A DNA stretch of 64,000 nucleotides from Calycina herbarum. Taxonomy: Eukaryota; Ascomycota; Leotiomycetes; Helotiales; Pezizellaceae. The number at the start of each line of letters is the position of its first letter. Within the stretch, counting starts at the first letter, position 1. The notes under the pieces were generated by a model. That model was not told the DNA's origin and did no database searches. It worked only from the letters and a program-made list of their open reading frames with translations. The position numbers and the translations under genes are program-made. Below, piece by piece: positions 22,121 through 33,956 of the stretch. Location of the stretch: positions 434,001 through 498,000 of the forward strand of contig LLEY01000025.1 in assembly GCA_001414485.1 (NCBI GenBank). Reading direction: 5' to 3'.

Positions 22121-23254
22121 TTAAACAGAGTTAATGATAGTCAATCCCTGGCCCGCTCCAGGAGTACAACGAGTTCCAGGGGCGAGAGGAGTCTTGCCGA
22201 CGAAGTTACCTCCAGTACAAGTACTGAAGCTTACTCCGTCGGGGTGACAGAGCAAGTAACCGTCGATACAAGTTCCGGATGGAGTTGCTGGAGCTGGAGA
22301 TGATGCTGATGCTGAGGGTTGAGGTGTGGCCGAGAATGAGGATGGCTTTACTGGGACGACGGAGGTGAAAAGTGTGCTTAGAGGGGCACTTGGCTTGGCT
22401 GTTGACGGTGGTGGTGCTGGAGCACTTGCCGGTGATGAAGGAGCTGGTGAGGTGGATGGCGGTGGTGCAGGAGCTGTGGAAGATGGAGCCGTGGAAGGCG
22501 AACCTGAAGCCGGAGATCCTGAATCAGCGGTAGCTAGAGGGTTTCCATCACAGGTTGCCTTGATGAGGTTTTCAGTACCTTCGGGGTGATTAACGACTGA
22601 TCCCGGTTTGGGGTATTGGATTGCCTTTTGTGCTGCTCGTCCATTTTCCGTTGTGCAGCCTTTACTAACCTCCCCAAGGTTTGCCATGAAAATTGGGGGC
22701 AAATTCTTGAGAGCATCTTTGGGGGGAGCGCTAGTACTACCCGGAATTGAGATTGGAAAACAGTTCATGTAAAACTCGGTTCCGCCTGAAATGCGATTGA
22801 TCCAAGAAACACTTCCTGTGTAGTTTCCAGGGGGTACGGTAGTAGGAATTGTGAACTCCAATTTGTCGGTCGGGCTTTTACCGTCCTCGAGGTTTCCCTT
22901 CTGGTTTGCCATTGGAAATCCACCTTCCCAAGAGACTATTTCGCGAAAGTCACTGTTCGTCTTGCTTGGTTCGTGCCCGGGGAGTAGTGAGACCTGACCA
23001 GATCCACCACCGTGGATTGCAGTGCCGATGAAGGAGATAGATTGGCTCTCACCAACCTTCATCAAGGTAGGGCCAGTCCCATTGAATTCCAACTTTGTGG
23101 TGCCGGGAGGCATCTTGCATGGCCAGTCGGATCCATCGGGTTCGAGTGGGTTGAAGTGACCGAAAGCTGGGAATGCGAAAGGCTTCGGGTTCTCAAGGAT
23201 GAGGTGCCCACTTGCGCTAGCAAGGAGGGTGGCGAGCAAACTTGTGGTGTACAT
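22121..23254 (-). CDS. AA11-like lytic polysaccharide monooxygenase with Ser/Pro linker and chitin-binding-like C-terminal domain
   Basis: Single exon, 377 aa from the ATG at 23254; the frame extends upstream, but this start gives a clean signal peptide (MYTTSLLATLLASASG) whose removal exposes H17, the first ligand of the copper histidine brace. The second is H81 in GTAIHGGGSGQVSL, and the axial Tyr is Y162 in TEFYMNCF. The overall plan matches AA11-type LPMOs (PCK, AIHGGG, YMNC), though it is divergent, so the exact AA family is inferred. After residue 240 comes a low-complexity S/P/A linker, then a compact domain with cysteines in CIDGYLLC, FSTC and APGTRC, which resembles CBM19-type chitin-binding modules. 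Probable role: oxidative attack on chitin, perhaps in cell-wall remodelling. Confidence 0.85.
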   Translation of the reverse strand: MYTTSLLATLLASASGHLILENPKPFAFPAFGHFNPLEPDGSDWPCKMPPGTTKLEFNGTGPTLMKVGESQSISFIGTAIHGGGSGQVSLLPGHEPSKTNSDFREIVSWEGGFPMANQKGNLEDGKSPTDKLEFTIPTTVPPGNYTGSVSWINRISGGTEFYMNCFPISIPGSTSAPPKDALKNLPPIFMANLGEVSKGCTTENGRAAQKAIQYPKPGSVVNHPEGTENLIKATCDGNPLATADSGSPASGSPSTAPSSTAPAPPPSTSPAPSSPASAPAPPPSTAKPSAPLSTLFTSVVPVKPSSFSATPQPSASASSPAPATPSGTCIDGYLLCHPDGVSFSTCTGGNFVGKTPLAPGTRCTPGAGQGLTIINSV

Positions 23255-23259
23255 GACGA

Positions 23260-24752
23260 ATGTCTTGTGGTTTGGAGTTGAAGTTGTAAGGTTAAGCGTG
23301 GAAATGTAAAGTTGGTGTGGATTGCAAGGTAGGGCGTGAGTGCGATAGCGAGACTGAAACTTCGACGACGGAAAGAAGATATAAGACCTCGTCGTGCCAG
23401 CGCTGTTTGTAAAGTGAAAATAAAGAGGACTTGTGGTAAATTGAACAATAAAACTTTTTAAATGAAGTCTCCAGAGACAATAGCTTTGTTGAAGGAGTGA
23501 ATGAAAGAGCAAAAAATGGGTATCAAAAGAATATAGACAAGGAGAATGGTAATGGTGGAAGCATTGTCCACTTGAACTTTGGGAAATATCATTCTCATAT
23601 ACTTTGACAGTAAAACAGGGAGTCAGACAAAGGTCCAGTTGTAAAGACCAGAGTGGAAATCTCTGCTGACCATAGGTTCATTTTGAGAAAACAATCACGA
23701 ATGGCTTTAACCAGTGAATGACCTCAGCTGCACAGCTCAGGGGAGAGCGCAACAGCCCTGACCAATGACAACCGAAGCAAGTCACGTGACATCAACCACA
23801 TGAAACAAACTACTCTGATTTTGGAAACTGTCAGAATTTTGAAAAAATTGTGATAAGGAGGCTTATTACTGTAAGCGAAACGTAGAAGATGATGACCAGA
23901 TGTTGCCACCATGAAACTAGACCGCAATAGAGTCAGAATAGGCTCAAAAGGGGGTCCAGACACTCACAAAACACATGCGGAAAACCCACGTGCAAACCAA
24001 CTTTCAGGTCATAAGACTGGCACAGTCTAACAGCGAGTGAAAAATCTTAGATTATCATTCTAGGAATCTTTATTGTAACACAGGCCTAGATGTCTTTACA
24101 AACTGGCCCAAGGCACGGTGTAAGATGGGGAGGAATCCAACATTAAGCGACTCTCCCTAAAGCCTGATGGGCATTTTGGACCTGCCCTTCTCGGAATACT
24201 ACTAATTCATCAATCGTAAAAGCAAACTTTAAACTACGCATTAAATCCCCAATGCAAAAAACAGCGGAAGCAACTTTACTGCGCACATCTCAGCCTCAAA
24301 AATGAGGGTCAAATATAAATAAGCGACCAGCAATTCAGCTACCCCATCAAACTTCACTCTCAATATATCGTACCATTCCAAGTTGCCAACTTACATTGTT
24401 AAAATCACCGAAATGAACTTGATTGGAGTGATTATCTAGGAATCCTCCATTTTTCTGCATTGAGAAGGATTGTGATGTCAAGTTACAAATGTCCTGCATT
24501 GCTTGAAGTAGAATCAAACGTGCAACATTAATCAAAGATCCTCTCAATAAGAGTGAAAAGACAAGGTAAACTGAATAAAATGGATATTGCGGCGTGTTGT
24601 TGAAACTCTAATCGTCGTCGAAGACAATAAAGGCAGACTTCGAGCAATGGTTGAGTATCATATATATACCACTCACTCGCTCACAAGGAAACACAAATAT
24701 CATAACCACCCATCATTCAATATCATCTTCATCATAACGCAGCCTCCTCATC
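23260..24752. other. Divergent intergenic region, 1.5 kb
   Basis: Lies between the minus-strand LPMO and the plus-strand hydrolase remnant, so it should hold both promoters. A TATA-like CATATATATACC sits at about 24658-24670, some 85 bp before the hydrolase ATG. No gene or clear repeat seen. Confidence 0.45.
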
Positions 24753-25659
24753 ATGGATCAAACGAACTTAACATTTACACTCGCAGGAGGTAGAACTCTG
24801 GGGTACGCTCTGCACGGCTCTTCATTTCCAGACGCAATTCCAGTTCTTCATTTCCACGGCTGCATAACCCCTGGCTACGAAGCAGCAATTCTCGCTCCCC
24901 ACGCCCTCTCCCTGAATATCAAAATAATTTCCATTGATCGTGCCGGAATGGGATTGTCAACTTTCCAAGAAGATCGTCGCGTTCTCGATTGGCCGGGAGA
25001 TGTTCTCGAACTCACCGACGCACTTAACATCAAGAAATTCTCAATACTGGATTGTTCTGGTGGTGCAGTATACGCTTCTGCATGCGCGCATACAATTCCA
25101 GTTGAGATATTAGTGGTTGTGGAGGTGATGGGTGGTGCGTATCCAGCTCATGTTCCGGCTGGAATATTTAAACCATTTGCATAATTTTATTTTTTCGGTG
25201 AGTATTTCTCATCTTGTTGGTTCAGCTATAAACGCACAATGGGGATCTCTGGCCCGGGGCCCTGATCCAACAAAATTCTACGAAGAGTGTGAGAAGGAAA
25301 TGGTCAAGAGGCCGGAGGTAGATCAAAAGTCTTTGAAGGGATATGAGAAAACTGCGCTTTATGATCCGATGAGAGAGGCGTTTATAAATGACGGGAAGGC
25401 GATTGGATTGGATTTGAAACTTACAAGTCCTGATGTTGGGAAGTGGGGTTTCAAGCTGGAGAATGTGAGGTCTGGAGAGAGGAGGTGCAAGATAAAACTT
25501 TGGCATGGTGGAAATGATGAGAGTACTCCTGTAGCGATGGCGGAGCAGATTGTGGGGGAGTTGAGAAAGGTTGTTGAGGATCAAGGACATGTGGGGATTT
25601 CGATTCATTATGCGGATGTTGTGTTGAAGGACATTTTGTCAAAGGTAAATGTCGGATAA
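24753..25659 (+). pseudogene. Alpha/beta hydrolase gene with frameshift and altered nucleophile motif
   Basis: The first frame (24753-25184) encodes the N-terminal half of an alpha/beta hydrolase: an oxyanion-type HFHGCITPGYE loop, then RAGMGLST. At the nucleophile elbow it reads ILDCSGGAVYA, where the family has G-x-S-G-G; S102 is kept but the first Gly is D100. Translation hits TAA after IFKPFA. The next frame picks up the expected sequence from HNFIFS through ARGPDPTKFYEE to the stop at 25659, including WHGGNDESTP and a late GHVGI His. No intron fits: the only GTGAGT..CAG pair is 32 nt apart. An extra base around 25179 explains the break. Two lesions in one gene argue for a pseudogene more than for error. 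Confidence 0.7.
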
Positions 25660-25861
25660 GCCAGAAGCTAGTGCATGTGGTGTGGTCTCAAGTCTTCTCT
25701 TTTTTTTGGAATTCCATGTGCCAACACGGCAAAGGCAGAAACAATGATACATTTATCAAGTGACGCAAAATACCATTAACCAACTTTCTACAAGAACGCT
25801 CAATCGCACCCCAGCTCCGATTCAAACACAAGTAATGTTACCTTAATGTATCTCTAACATC

Positions 25862-26220
25862 TTACAGACCATTATTTCGCAATCCCGCCGCAACACTATT
25901 CACAATAGAGCCTTGTAGAGTGCCTAGCCCGAGTCCATCCGCCACTGTCTGAACGATATCACTGGCCAGTCCTCCTTTTCCCTTCGCTTCGGGGGCTGCA
26001 AAGGCACTGTGATAAAAAAAGGTCAGCGGTGGTGTACAGTGAAGGAATAAATATTTGCAATGTGAAGAGAACAGAAGAATGTTACTTACTTTGTGATGCT
26101 CGCAGATGCGTCAGACATCGCTGCTGCAGTATTGTCTTGACGTTGGTGGATAGGGATGGCAGCTGCAGATGCAAGTGTGCATATTGCAAGAATCGTGGCG
26201 ATGGTGGAATAGAACTTCAT
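25862..26220 (-). CDS. Small secreted protein, 91 aa, two exons
   Basis: Exon 1 (26220-26090) encodes a signal peptide (MKFYSTIATILAICTLASA) and a short propeptide-like segment with the dibasic-like HQRQ. Exon 2 (26006-25862) supplies NAFAAPEAKGKGGLASDIVQ and a Gly/Ala/Val-rich tail ending RNNGL. The 83-bp intron has GTAAGT and CACAG ends, and phase is exact. There are no cysteines in the mature protein, unlike the effector-like family near 8-10 kb. The tail looks like an amphipathic helix. No homologue recognised; function unknown. Confidence 0.75.
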
Positions 26221-26334
26221 GGTTGTGTGGTAATATGATTTTGAGGAATGTTTTTGTGTAGAGAAAAGTGACTTGAATATATTTGTTTGTGATATCTCTG
26301 ATTGAAAGATTTCCGGTTGTGACTCCTCGTTGAA

Positions 26335-26340
26335 TTTATA
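26335..26340 (-). promoter_or_regulatory. TATA box of the 91-aa secreted protein gene
   Basis: TATAAA on the minus strand, about 115 bp upstream of the ATG at 26220. Confidence 0.38.
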
Positions 26341-26344
26341 CAGA

Positions 26345-27948
26345 AAATGCCGAAAGGCCCATTCTCCATAGTCCTCGAAACCTCGGCTCAAAATGTGATA
26401 ATGACATCATTACTGCATCATTCTTAGAACTTTGAAGGCTAAACTATGCGTTCCAGAAAAGAGTGAAGCAAAATATATGGAGAAAAAGTGCTGCCGAGGT
26501 CCAAATGCCAATGCAATGACTTCCAAAAAGATTCTCACGAAGTCATCCTAAGCCTCACTATAGGAAAATTGCAAGGATGGGGAATTATATAACTAGTAAA
26601 GAGTGATCAAACCAAAATACCGCATAACAAATGAAAATGGGGTCCAGTTCTACGGAGTCAGTTTTGCAAAGTATATAAGCGATGCGAGCGTGCTAGGAAC
26701 AGGAGAGAACTTAAAACATAGTGGAATCTCAGTTTCTTGCCATGATCGAAGACTTCCCCGCTCTCAAAATCCCAACACACAAGTAATATCGCAAGACTAC
26801 CGCGGGCCGTAAATTCTTCGATGATGATAAGGAATTGAAAAATGTGTGAGGTGTAGAAACGTGGCGTGCTCTAGGAAAAATACTGCGGATAATATGTTTT
26901 CTTGGGAAAAGATAGACTTCGGCATCTGAAATCTTATGGAGGTTCCAGGGCGTAGCCCCGAAAAAATCCATGCTTTTTCTATAAAGCATGGAAGGTTCCG
27001 AGAAATAAGAATATACCATTATTACAAAAATGTGACTTTGAAGCGGAAAAACTACATCAAGAAAGTAAACATTCATTGAGTTCGAGTAAAGAGTACAGTA
27101 AAAGAATTCCTAACTTATAACTCCTTGAGTATTGTTTTTCCGCTTCGAAAAAAAAAAAAAAGAAACCTCCTCCCCGGTGCACGCTTTTCAAAGGCGGAGA
27201 AGTTTTAGTAGCTTTTACTACAAACCCTTGTGCTTTCGAGATATTTGGCCAGAAATGAAGAACAATGATGACGAAGGATATAACCAGTAGATAACAGAGG
27301 ATAAAAAGAAAAGATGATAAAATAGAATGGGGTTCAACTTTCTTATAACCTGTAATCTCTCAAATATACGAATAAGAACAAGAAAACGTAGACGAAAGCA
27401 TAATTCACAGTATAAAAAGTGCATGCTAACCACAAAAAGCCCTATAAGTCAAGCCAGAGTGTTAAAGCACGGAAAAGCGGCCGTAGCGTTGCAAAATATG
27501 GCAAGTGATGCGAAGATGGTAATCGATGCGAGTCTGGGAACGAAGGGGAGAGAGAAAGAGCACGGAAGACTTACCGGTAGGAAGAGAAGTCAGTGGATGT
27601 GGCGGTGTTCCTGTGGCGGCGTAAAGGTTAGCGCGGGATTTCCTACCAACACCAACTCATCCAACCAAATCAAGGACCTTATTCTGTCTTGATATTGCCC
27701 CTTTCACCCTTTCAGTCTATGCATCGAGAACCGCTACAAAACAGCAGCAGGTCTGTTACCGTGTTCCCATTGAGGGCTCAATAATACACGTCACAGCCAA
27801 CGCGCCCTCTTGAGACATGGAATGGAATTGCTTTTCCAGGACCTCAGGGGAATGCGGCTGAAATCTCCAAGAAGATGTTCGGAGGGAGTACAGAGGTATT
27901 TACTGTCTTTCCTTGCACTCTTCCATCTATTCTTCATTATATTGCGAC
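26345..27948. other. Gene-free region, 1.6 kb, AT-rich
   Basis: No supportable gene. It contains a poly-A run near 27150 and a perfect 10-bp stem hairpin (TCCATGCTTT..AAAGCATGGA) at about 26968-26993. The right end is the promoter of the following plus-strand gene. Confidence 0.45.
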
Positions 27949-29449
27949 ATGGTCTCTCAACGAGCCTTCGTCCGCATCTTCCTGTTTGTCGCCCTTGGGT
28001 TTTTTGTTATTTTTCAGCTCTTTCGCGTCATCAATCGACCCAACTCCCGATACAAGGAAGTATACAAAACCGCCGTGTCTGGCAAGAAGGCCGTATTTGT
28101 TCAAGGCGTCGCAGACACCGAGATCGATGGCCCCTTCGAAAGCAGTTCGTTGAAAGCCTTGTGCCAGAACACCACATGGACGCCGGGCTTGATAATCAAA
28201 TGCGAACCTCCCTCAGGCGGAGTCGGCGTAGTTCGAAATGTCTATCTAAACTGCCTACGTTTTGCCATTGAAGCAGGAGGTAAAGTCCCCGGATCATTCT
28301 GTATAAAAATCGCTGACAACACTAGCAACTTCATTCATCATTCCCGAGATGATCGGTCGCGGAAAAACCATGATAGCTGGACGAAGTAAACAAAATCCTC
28401 TTCTCGTCGATGCCTCCGACCCCTTCGAACGCTTCTTCGACCTCGAACACTTCACACGATCGCTGGGCAGCGCATGTCCTCAAATACACCTCATAGCACA
28501 CGCCAACGAGCTATGGAATAAACCATCGACAGCGAAGCCCATAAAACTCGATCCCTACGATCTCAGTCCTTTGCATATCACAGACCAGGTTCTAGCAGCA
28601 CCGGGAAAATGGGCGGAGGCATTTCATAATTATCTCGATGCTATGCATCCGAAGCCCTTCTCGGAAGCTCTACCGGTTCTCGTTACTTTCAAGAAACCTC
28701 TCCTCGAATTCCCGCTTTCTTACGATGATCCACATCTAGTCGCGAACTTTGGAAAGTTGTTGCGGTTTAGGGCGGATGCGCGACGATTGGCGGGAACGGT
28801 GTTATACGCTTTGGACAAAAATTATGGGTTGGGGCTCAAGGCAGACCATCAGGGTGTTCAACTGGGAACTTATTATGGTGCTCATCTGCGGACAGAGGCT
28901 GATGCTATTGCTGCGAATTGGAATGCTTATAATCCTCAAACCGAAAACTACTTGAACCATGCGAATTCTTCGAAATTGAATGTCATCTACCTTGCATCGG
29001 GGAACGAGAAGGATAAGGGATATTTTACCGAAGACGCTTCGAGTTTCGGTATATCGGTTGCTACAAAGGAAGACCTGCTGAGTGGAAAAGGGTTCGAGAA
29101 GGAGCTCTCTGAAATGCACGCTCTTGGGTGGGAGCAGAAGCTTTTGATTGATTATCAAGTACTGTCGAGGAGTAGTGTCTTTGGGGGCACTCACGAGAGC
29201 AGTTTTGCTTGGAATGTTGCAATGCGGAGGCATGTTGTTGTAGGAAATGGAAGTTGGACACCTGTTGGGGGTGAAGGTTCTACTTTTTCCAAACGGCGTA
29301 CAGGGATGGCAAGAGAGGAGCTTGGAAGAGGGAATAAAGCACCGACGAGTTTTCGATCTGGGGAGCGACAGAGTTTTGTCGATGATCTCAGTACGGTTTT
29401 TGGTCCTTCGAGTGAAGGAAGGGTGTTTCAACTTAGCATGTGGCCTTGA
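27949..29449 (+). CDS. O-fucosyltransferase-like type II membrane protein
   Basis: Exons 27949-28279 and 28326-29449 (46-bp intron, GTAAAG..CTAG) give 484 aa. The N-terminus is a classic type II anchor: a few polar residues, then IFLFVALGFFVIFQLF, suggesting a Golgi lumenal enzyme. After the anchor come CEPPSGGVGVVRNVYLNC and the spliced EAGATSFIIPEMIGRG, a pattern of the fungal family annotated as GDP-fucose protein O-fucosyltransferase-like. The C-terminal GGTHESSFAWNVAMRRH matches the conserved acceptor/donor site region of that fold. The sugar and acceptor cannot be inferred. The ATG at 27949 is chosen because it gives the shortest cytosolic tail. Confidence 0.74.
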
Positions 29450-29459
29450 TCACGGTTCA

Positions 29460-30272
29460 TTTGGTCCATGGTTCAAACCTTGCCCCGGCGAGTTGCATGA
29501 TTATTTTATTACTGATGTTCTAAATGAATTGTATGTTATTGCAAAGTAATATCATGTGTGTAATGTCAATTTCATCTGTGGTCGCGGAGTTATCTCTTAC
29601 AATTTCCAGTGCTACATTTCTGGTCATGAAAACCCCCAAGACTCCGAGTGGAGGAATAATACCTTATTCTCTGCTTTAGCCTGATTGTATTTAGGGCAGA
29701 CTTTAACTTCTTTACTCCACTCTTCTCGGGGTTTTCGTTGTTGCGGGGAAGTGGGGGAGATCGCGGGGTCGAACTCCTACGATCTTGGTGGACTTGGATT
29801 TTTGTTTGGTTTTCTTGTCCCATACTATCTTCTGAACGATATTCTTCCAGCTTACTGCCAGGATGCGTTTAGATGCTCCTGATAGATGGCTCAAAGGTTG
29901 TTATTTCTTACTAGTGTGGCTTAAAGTTTCTATCTGACCAAAGCCGGGGAACGTCCTATACTTTCCAAAATGGAAAAGAAATCCCAATCTTACGTCTACC
30001 ACGTGGAAGATGGTCGTTCTTGTGGAACCAGTGTACCATTTCCGGGGAAACCTTCACATTTAACCATATTAACCTGCATTTGTGGACCTGGAAACCTGCG
30101 GCTGCGGCTACGGATCTGGGAGATAGATGACGGGTAAAGGTGTTTCTATGTTATTGACAAGGATGAGCTTGAGCTTTATTTTCTTCTTACCTCGGGTCAT
30201 CTTGTTCTTCAGAATTATAACATACATTAAGATGGCTACACCACCTAAATTGGGCTGTAAAGGCACGGCAAT
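29460..30272. other. Intergenic region, 0.8 kb
   Basis: Lies between two plus-strand genes. No gene, repeat or RNA seen; it should hold the terminator of the first and promoter of the second. Confidence 0.4.
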
Positions 30273-33200
30273 ATGATTTCGTTTTCAAAGCTTGTCATGC
30301 TACTAAGTGCGGTAGCAGGTGTGAGCTCTTCTATTATTCCAACGCTACTTGAGAGCAAACAAAGTCCCAATGGATTGTCGATCCGGACGAGCAATGAGTT
30401 TCAGGATGTGGTACGTTTATTTATTCTTTCGTCTTGCTTTCTTCAATTGATACTAATTCTCTTGCAAAAGGTCACTTGGGATGGGCATTCCATAATGGTA
30501 CACGGGAAGCGTGTTGTAATTTTGTCAGGCGAGGTAACTTTCCCAGTTCGAAGCCAACCCAGGTTGCCATTGACAAATCTTCCATTATAGATACATCCAT
30601 GGAGGTACGTTAAACACCCTGCGGGTTCCCTCCCCGCCCCCTCCTCAAAAAAATATCAAACTGACAATGCAAATAAACAGAATGCCAGTCCCCTCGCTCT
30701 GGCTCGACATCCTCGAAAAAATCAAAGCACTCGGCTTTAACACCGTATCCTTCTACATTCATTGGGGCCTCGTAGAATACGCCAAAGACGATTTCAACTT
30801 CGACGGTTTCCTCTCTCTAGAACCTCTCTTCGAAGCCGCCAAAAAGACAGGAATGTACCTCATAGCACGACCTGGTCCATACATCAATGCGGAAACAACA
30901 GGCGGCGGCAGCCCAGGATGGGGGACTCGTGTCCCAGGTGCCTGGAGGACGGGAAATCAGACATATTTCGATGCGATGGAGAATTACGTTCGCAGGATAA
31001 GTAGGATTTTGGCACCGGCCCAGATTACGAATGGGGGACCATTGATCTTGGTCCAGCCCGAGAATGAATATAGTTATTGTTTTGAGAGTCCGAATTGTAA
31101 TATTCCGTGGCCGCAGCCGGAGTATATGGATTTGTTGCAGAGGTTGATGAGAGAGGAGGGGGTTGTAGTGCCGACTATTACGAATGAAGTTGCGTATACT
31201 TCTTCTAATTATGCGCCAGGGTCGGGGTTGGGGGAGGTTGATATTAGGGGATATGATAATTATCCTCTCAGTAAGCTTTTACTATTCAGCCCATTTGACT
31301 CTTGTTGACTTTAGATAGCTTTCATCTGTAATGCGACTTCAACTTGGGCAAACAACAAACTGCCTACGAACTTCTGGGAAGCTAACCAAAATCGTTCTGG
31401 AGGCAACCCAAATTCTATTCTAGAGGTGGGTTCTTCTTGTCAATCTCGTCGTCAAGGCTAACTTACGCTCCCCCAGACACAAGCTGGAGCCCACGGCAGA
31501 TGGGGATGGTTCAGTCCCGAAGATTGCGCCACATACACAGGTTCAGATTTCGAGCGAGTCTTCTACAAGAACTACGTCTCATTCTCCACCACAGTGATGA
31601 ATCTATACATGGTAGCCTCTCCCCTCTTCCCGCAGCCAAAGTCGCTAATTTCTCGCAGATGTACGGAGGTACAAACTGGGGAAACATTGCTTCCCCTGCC
31701 ACAATCACTTCCTACGATTACGGAAGTCCCATTAAAGAAAACAGACTCATTACGCGCGAGAAATACTCGGAACTCAAACTTCTTGCTCAATTCCTACGAG
31801 TTTCTCCTGCTTATCTTACTACGAAACCACTTAATCAGTGGCCTGTGAATACGGTTAATTCGAGTGTGTTTAGTACTAACTCTGATATTGCTGTCAATCA
31901 ATTGGCTGATGTTGTGGGGAATAAAACTGTGTTTTGGATTGTCAGGTGAGCTTGGAAACTTATGAGATTTAGTTGGATTGAAGCTAATATGATGGAATAG
32001 ACATAATGTGTATAATTCTCTCGATAGTTCGTCATATAAGTTAAATGTCCCCACTAGTAGGGGCAAGGTTTCTATCCCTACGTTGGGTGGAAGTTTGAGT
32101 TTGAATGGCAGAGATTCAAAGGTTTGTTATTGGTTGTCTTCAATGCGTCGAATGTACTGATAATATCGCAGATCCACGTTACGGATTACGATATCGGTGG
32201 GAATGTAGAAATTCTTTACTCGTCGGGAGAGATCCTCACTTGGTAACCACTTTTGTCATTTATTATTTCGTCGTTTTGCTTACACAAACCCCAGGAAAGA
32301 GTTTTCGGCCGAAACCATAGTCGTCATACACGGATTCCCTGGTGAAATCCACGAAACCGCATTTCTACTCCCCGGAGAAGATATTCCAATTACTCAGCTC
32401 AGCGGTGCCTCTCTAGTAAATTCCATTGTCGCAAAAGGTATTGTAACAATCAATTACAAAATTACCTCTCCTCAAACCGTGCTTTCCATAGGACCAAAAC
32501 TCAAAGTCATAATCGTGACAAGAAACGCAGCATTCGATTTCTGGATCCCGTCGTGGGGGGATGGAAGTGCCATTGTCAGCAGTCCATATCTCATCCGTTC
32601 GGCTGATCTGGAACACAGTGGAACTCTAGCTTTAAGGGGGGACTTGAACCAGACGCAAGGTGTAGCTGAAGTATGGGCGGATAAAAATGTGAAGAGTGTC
32701 AGTTTCAATGGAAAGGAAGTCAGGGCCGTCAAAACAAGTTATGGGAGTTTGAAGTTCGAGTTGAAGACTCAAACGGATCTGAAAGTTGAGCTTCCGAATT
32801 TGGGGACCTTGGAATGGGTATTTATCCCCCTCCCTCACCTCGACTTCAGAGCTAAAGATAATTAGAAATCCATCAACAACCTCCCAGAAACCACACCGGA
32901 ATTCGATGATTCTGCTTGGCCAAAAGCAGATCTCACCAGCTCAAACAATCCCCGAAAACCAACTACACCAACAAGTCTCTATGCAAGTGACTACGGAGTA
33001 AGTCTCTCCGTCGTCTTCTCACTTCTCGCTAACAATTCAAAGTTCCACACAGGCACCATTCTCTGGCGCGGCCGCTTCACAGCTTCAGGTCTCGAAACAA
33101 ACATCACAATTCTGATCCAAGGCGGAGCCGCCTTCTCCGCATCCCTTTATCTCGACGACAAACAGCTAACATACTACCCTGGAATCTACAACGTCGCATC

Positions 33201-33956
33201 CCAAAATCTCACGGGTGTGATTGAGAAATTCGAAAAGGGGAGTCAACATGTTTTCACGATCATACAAGATCACATGGGGTTAGAACAGAATTACGGTCCG
33301 GGAGGGGATTTACATAAAGTCCCTAGAGGGATTCTGAATTACCAATTCGGAAGGGGAAATGGGACCAATGTCGAGTGGAAGGTTACGGGGAATTTGGGGG
33401 GTGAACATGTTCGTATTTTCCTAAGCCCTAGAGACTGGAGGAATTTGGCTGACTGAAATAGTATCTCGATCGTATCCGAGGACCTTTAAACGAAGGAGGC
33501 CTCTTTCACGAACGTCAAGGTTTCCATCAGCCTACTCCACCTTCTTCCAATTGGTCAACATCGTCTCCCCTCACTGGTCTCTCCAGTCCTGGAATAAGAT
33601 ACTACACCGCCACCTTCGACCTCTCACTCCCTAAAAATCTCGATATTCCGCTCTCCTTTAATTTCAAAAATAGCACTGGTCCTGTTGTTGATTCCAGGGT
33701 GTTACTTTATGTAAATGGCTGGCAATTCGGGAAGTATATCAGTAACTTGGGACCACAAACTTCATTCCCCGTGCCCGAGGGGATATTGAATCATCAGGGG
33801 ACGAATACAGTCGGGCTTAGTCTGTGGGCTTTGAGTGAGGGGGGTGCGAAGATTGAGAGTTTTGAATTGAATGCTGATGGAGTTGTTGAGACGGGGATGG
33901 AGGGGGTTGTTGGGATGCCGCAGCCGAGGTGGGAGAGGAGGGAGGGGGCTTATTGA
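30273..33956 (+). CDS. GH35 beta-galactosidase, secreted, 13 exons
   Basis: Exons: 30273-30410, 30471-30533, 30591-30604, 30681-31270, 31319-31425, 31477-31611, 31659-31945, 32001-32121, 32172-32242, 32295-32817, 32866-32997, 33043-33408 and 33462-33956. All phases agree and give 1013 aa, a normal GH35 length. A signal peptide leads to the TIM-barrel opening [15 protein letters not shown], where IHPW and part of R come from a 14-nt exon. The acid/base is E201 in LVQPENEYS and the nucleophile is E304 in [16 protein letters not shown]. Later come MYGGTNWGN and beta-sandwich domains ending with [11 protein letters not shown] and FPVPEGILN. Intron 12 uses a GTTCGT donor. The enzyme releases galactose from pectic and xyloglucan side chains outside the cell. 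Confidence 0.95.

Noticed and set aside
22326..22589. Gly/Ala/Glu-rich plus-strand frame
   Set aside because: Antisense shadow of the Ser/Pro/Ala-rich linker of the LPMO gene.
27327..27692. Plus-strand frame of 121 codons
   Set aside because: Starts in low-complexity basic sequence; an antisense pair of candidate exons is equally (un)convincing.
33409..33461. GH35 gene as a pseudogene
   Set aside because: The apparent stop after LADW-like sequence disappears when the GTTCGT intron is spliced; the C-terminal domain then continues in frame to 33956.
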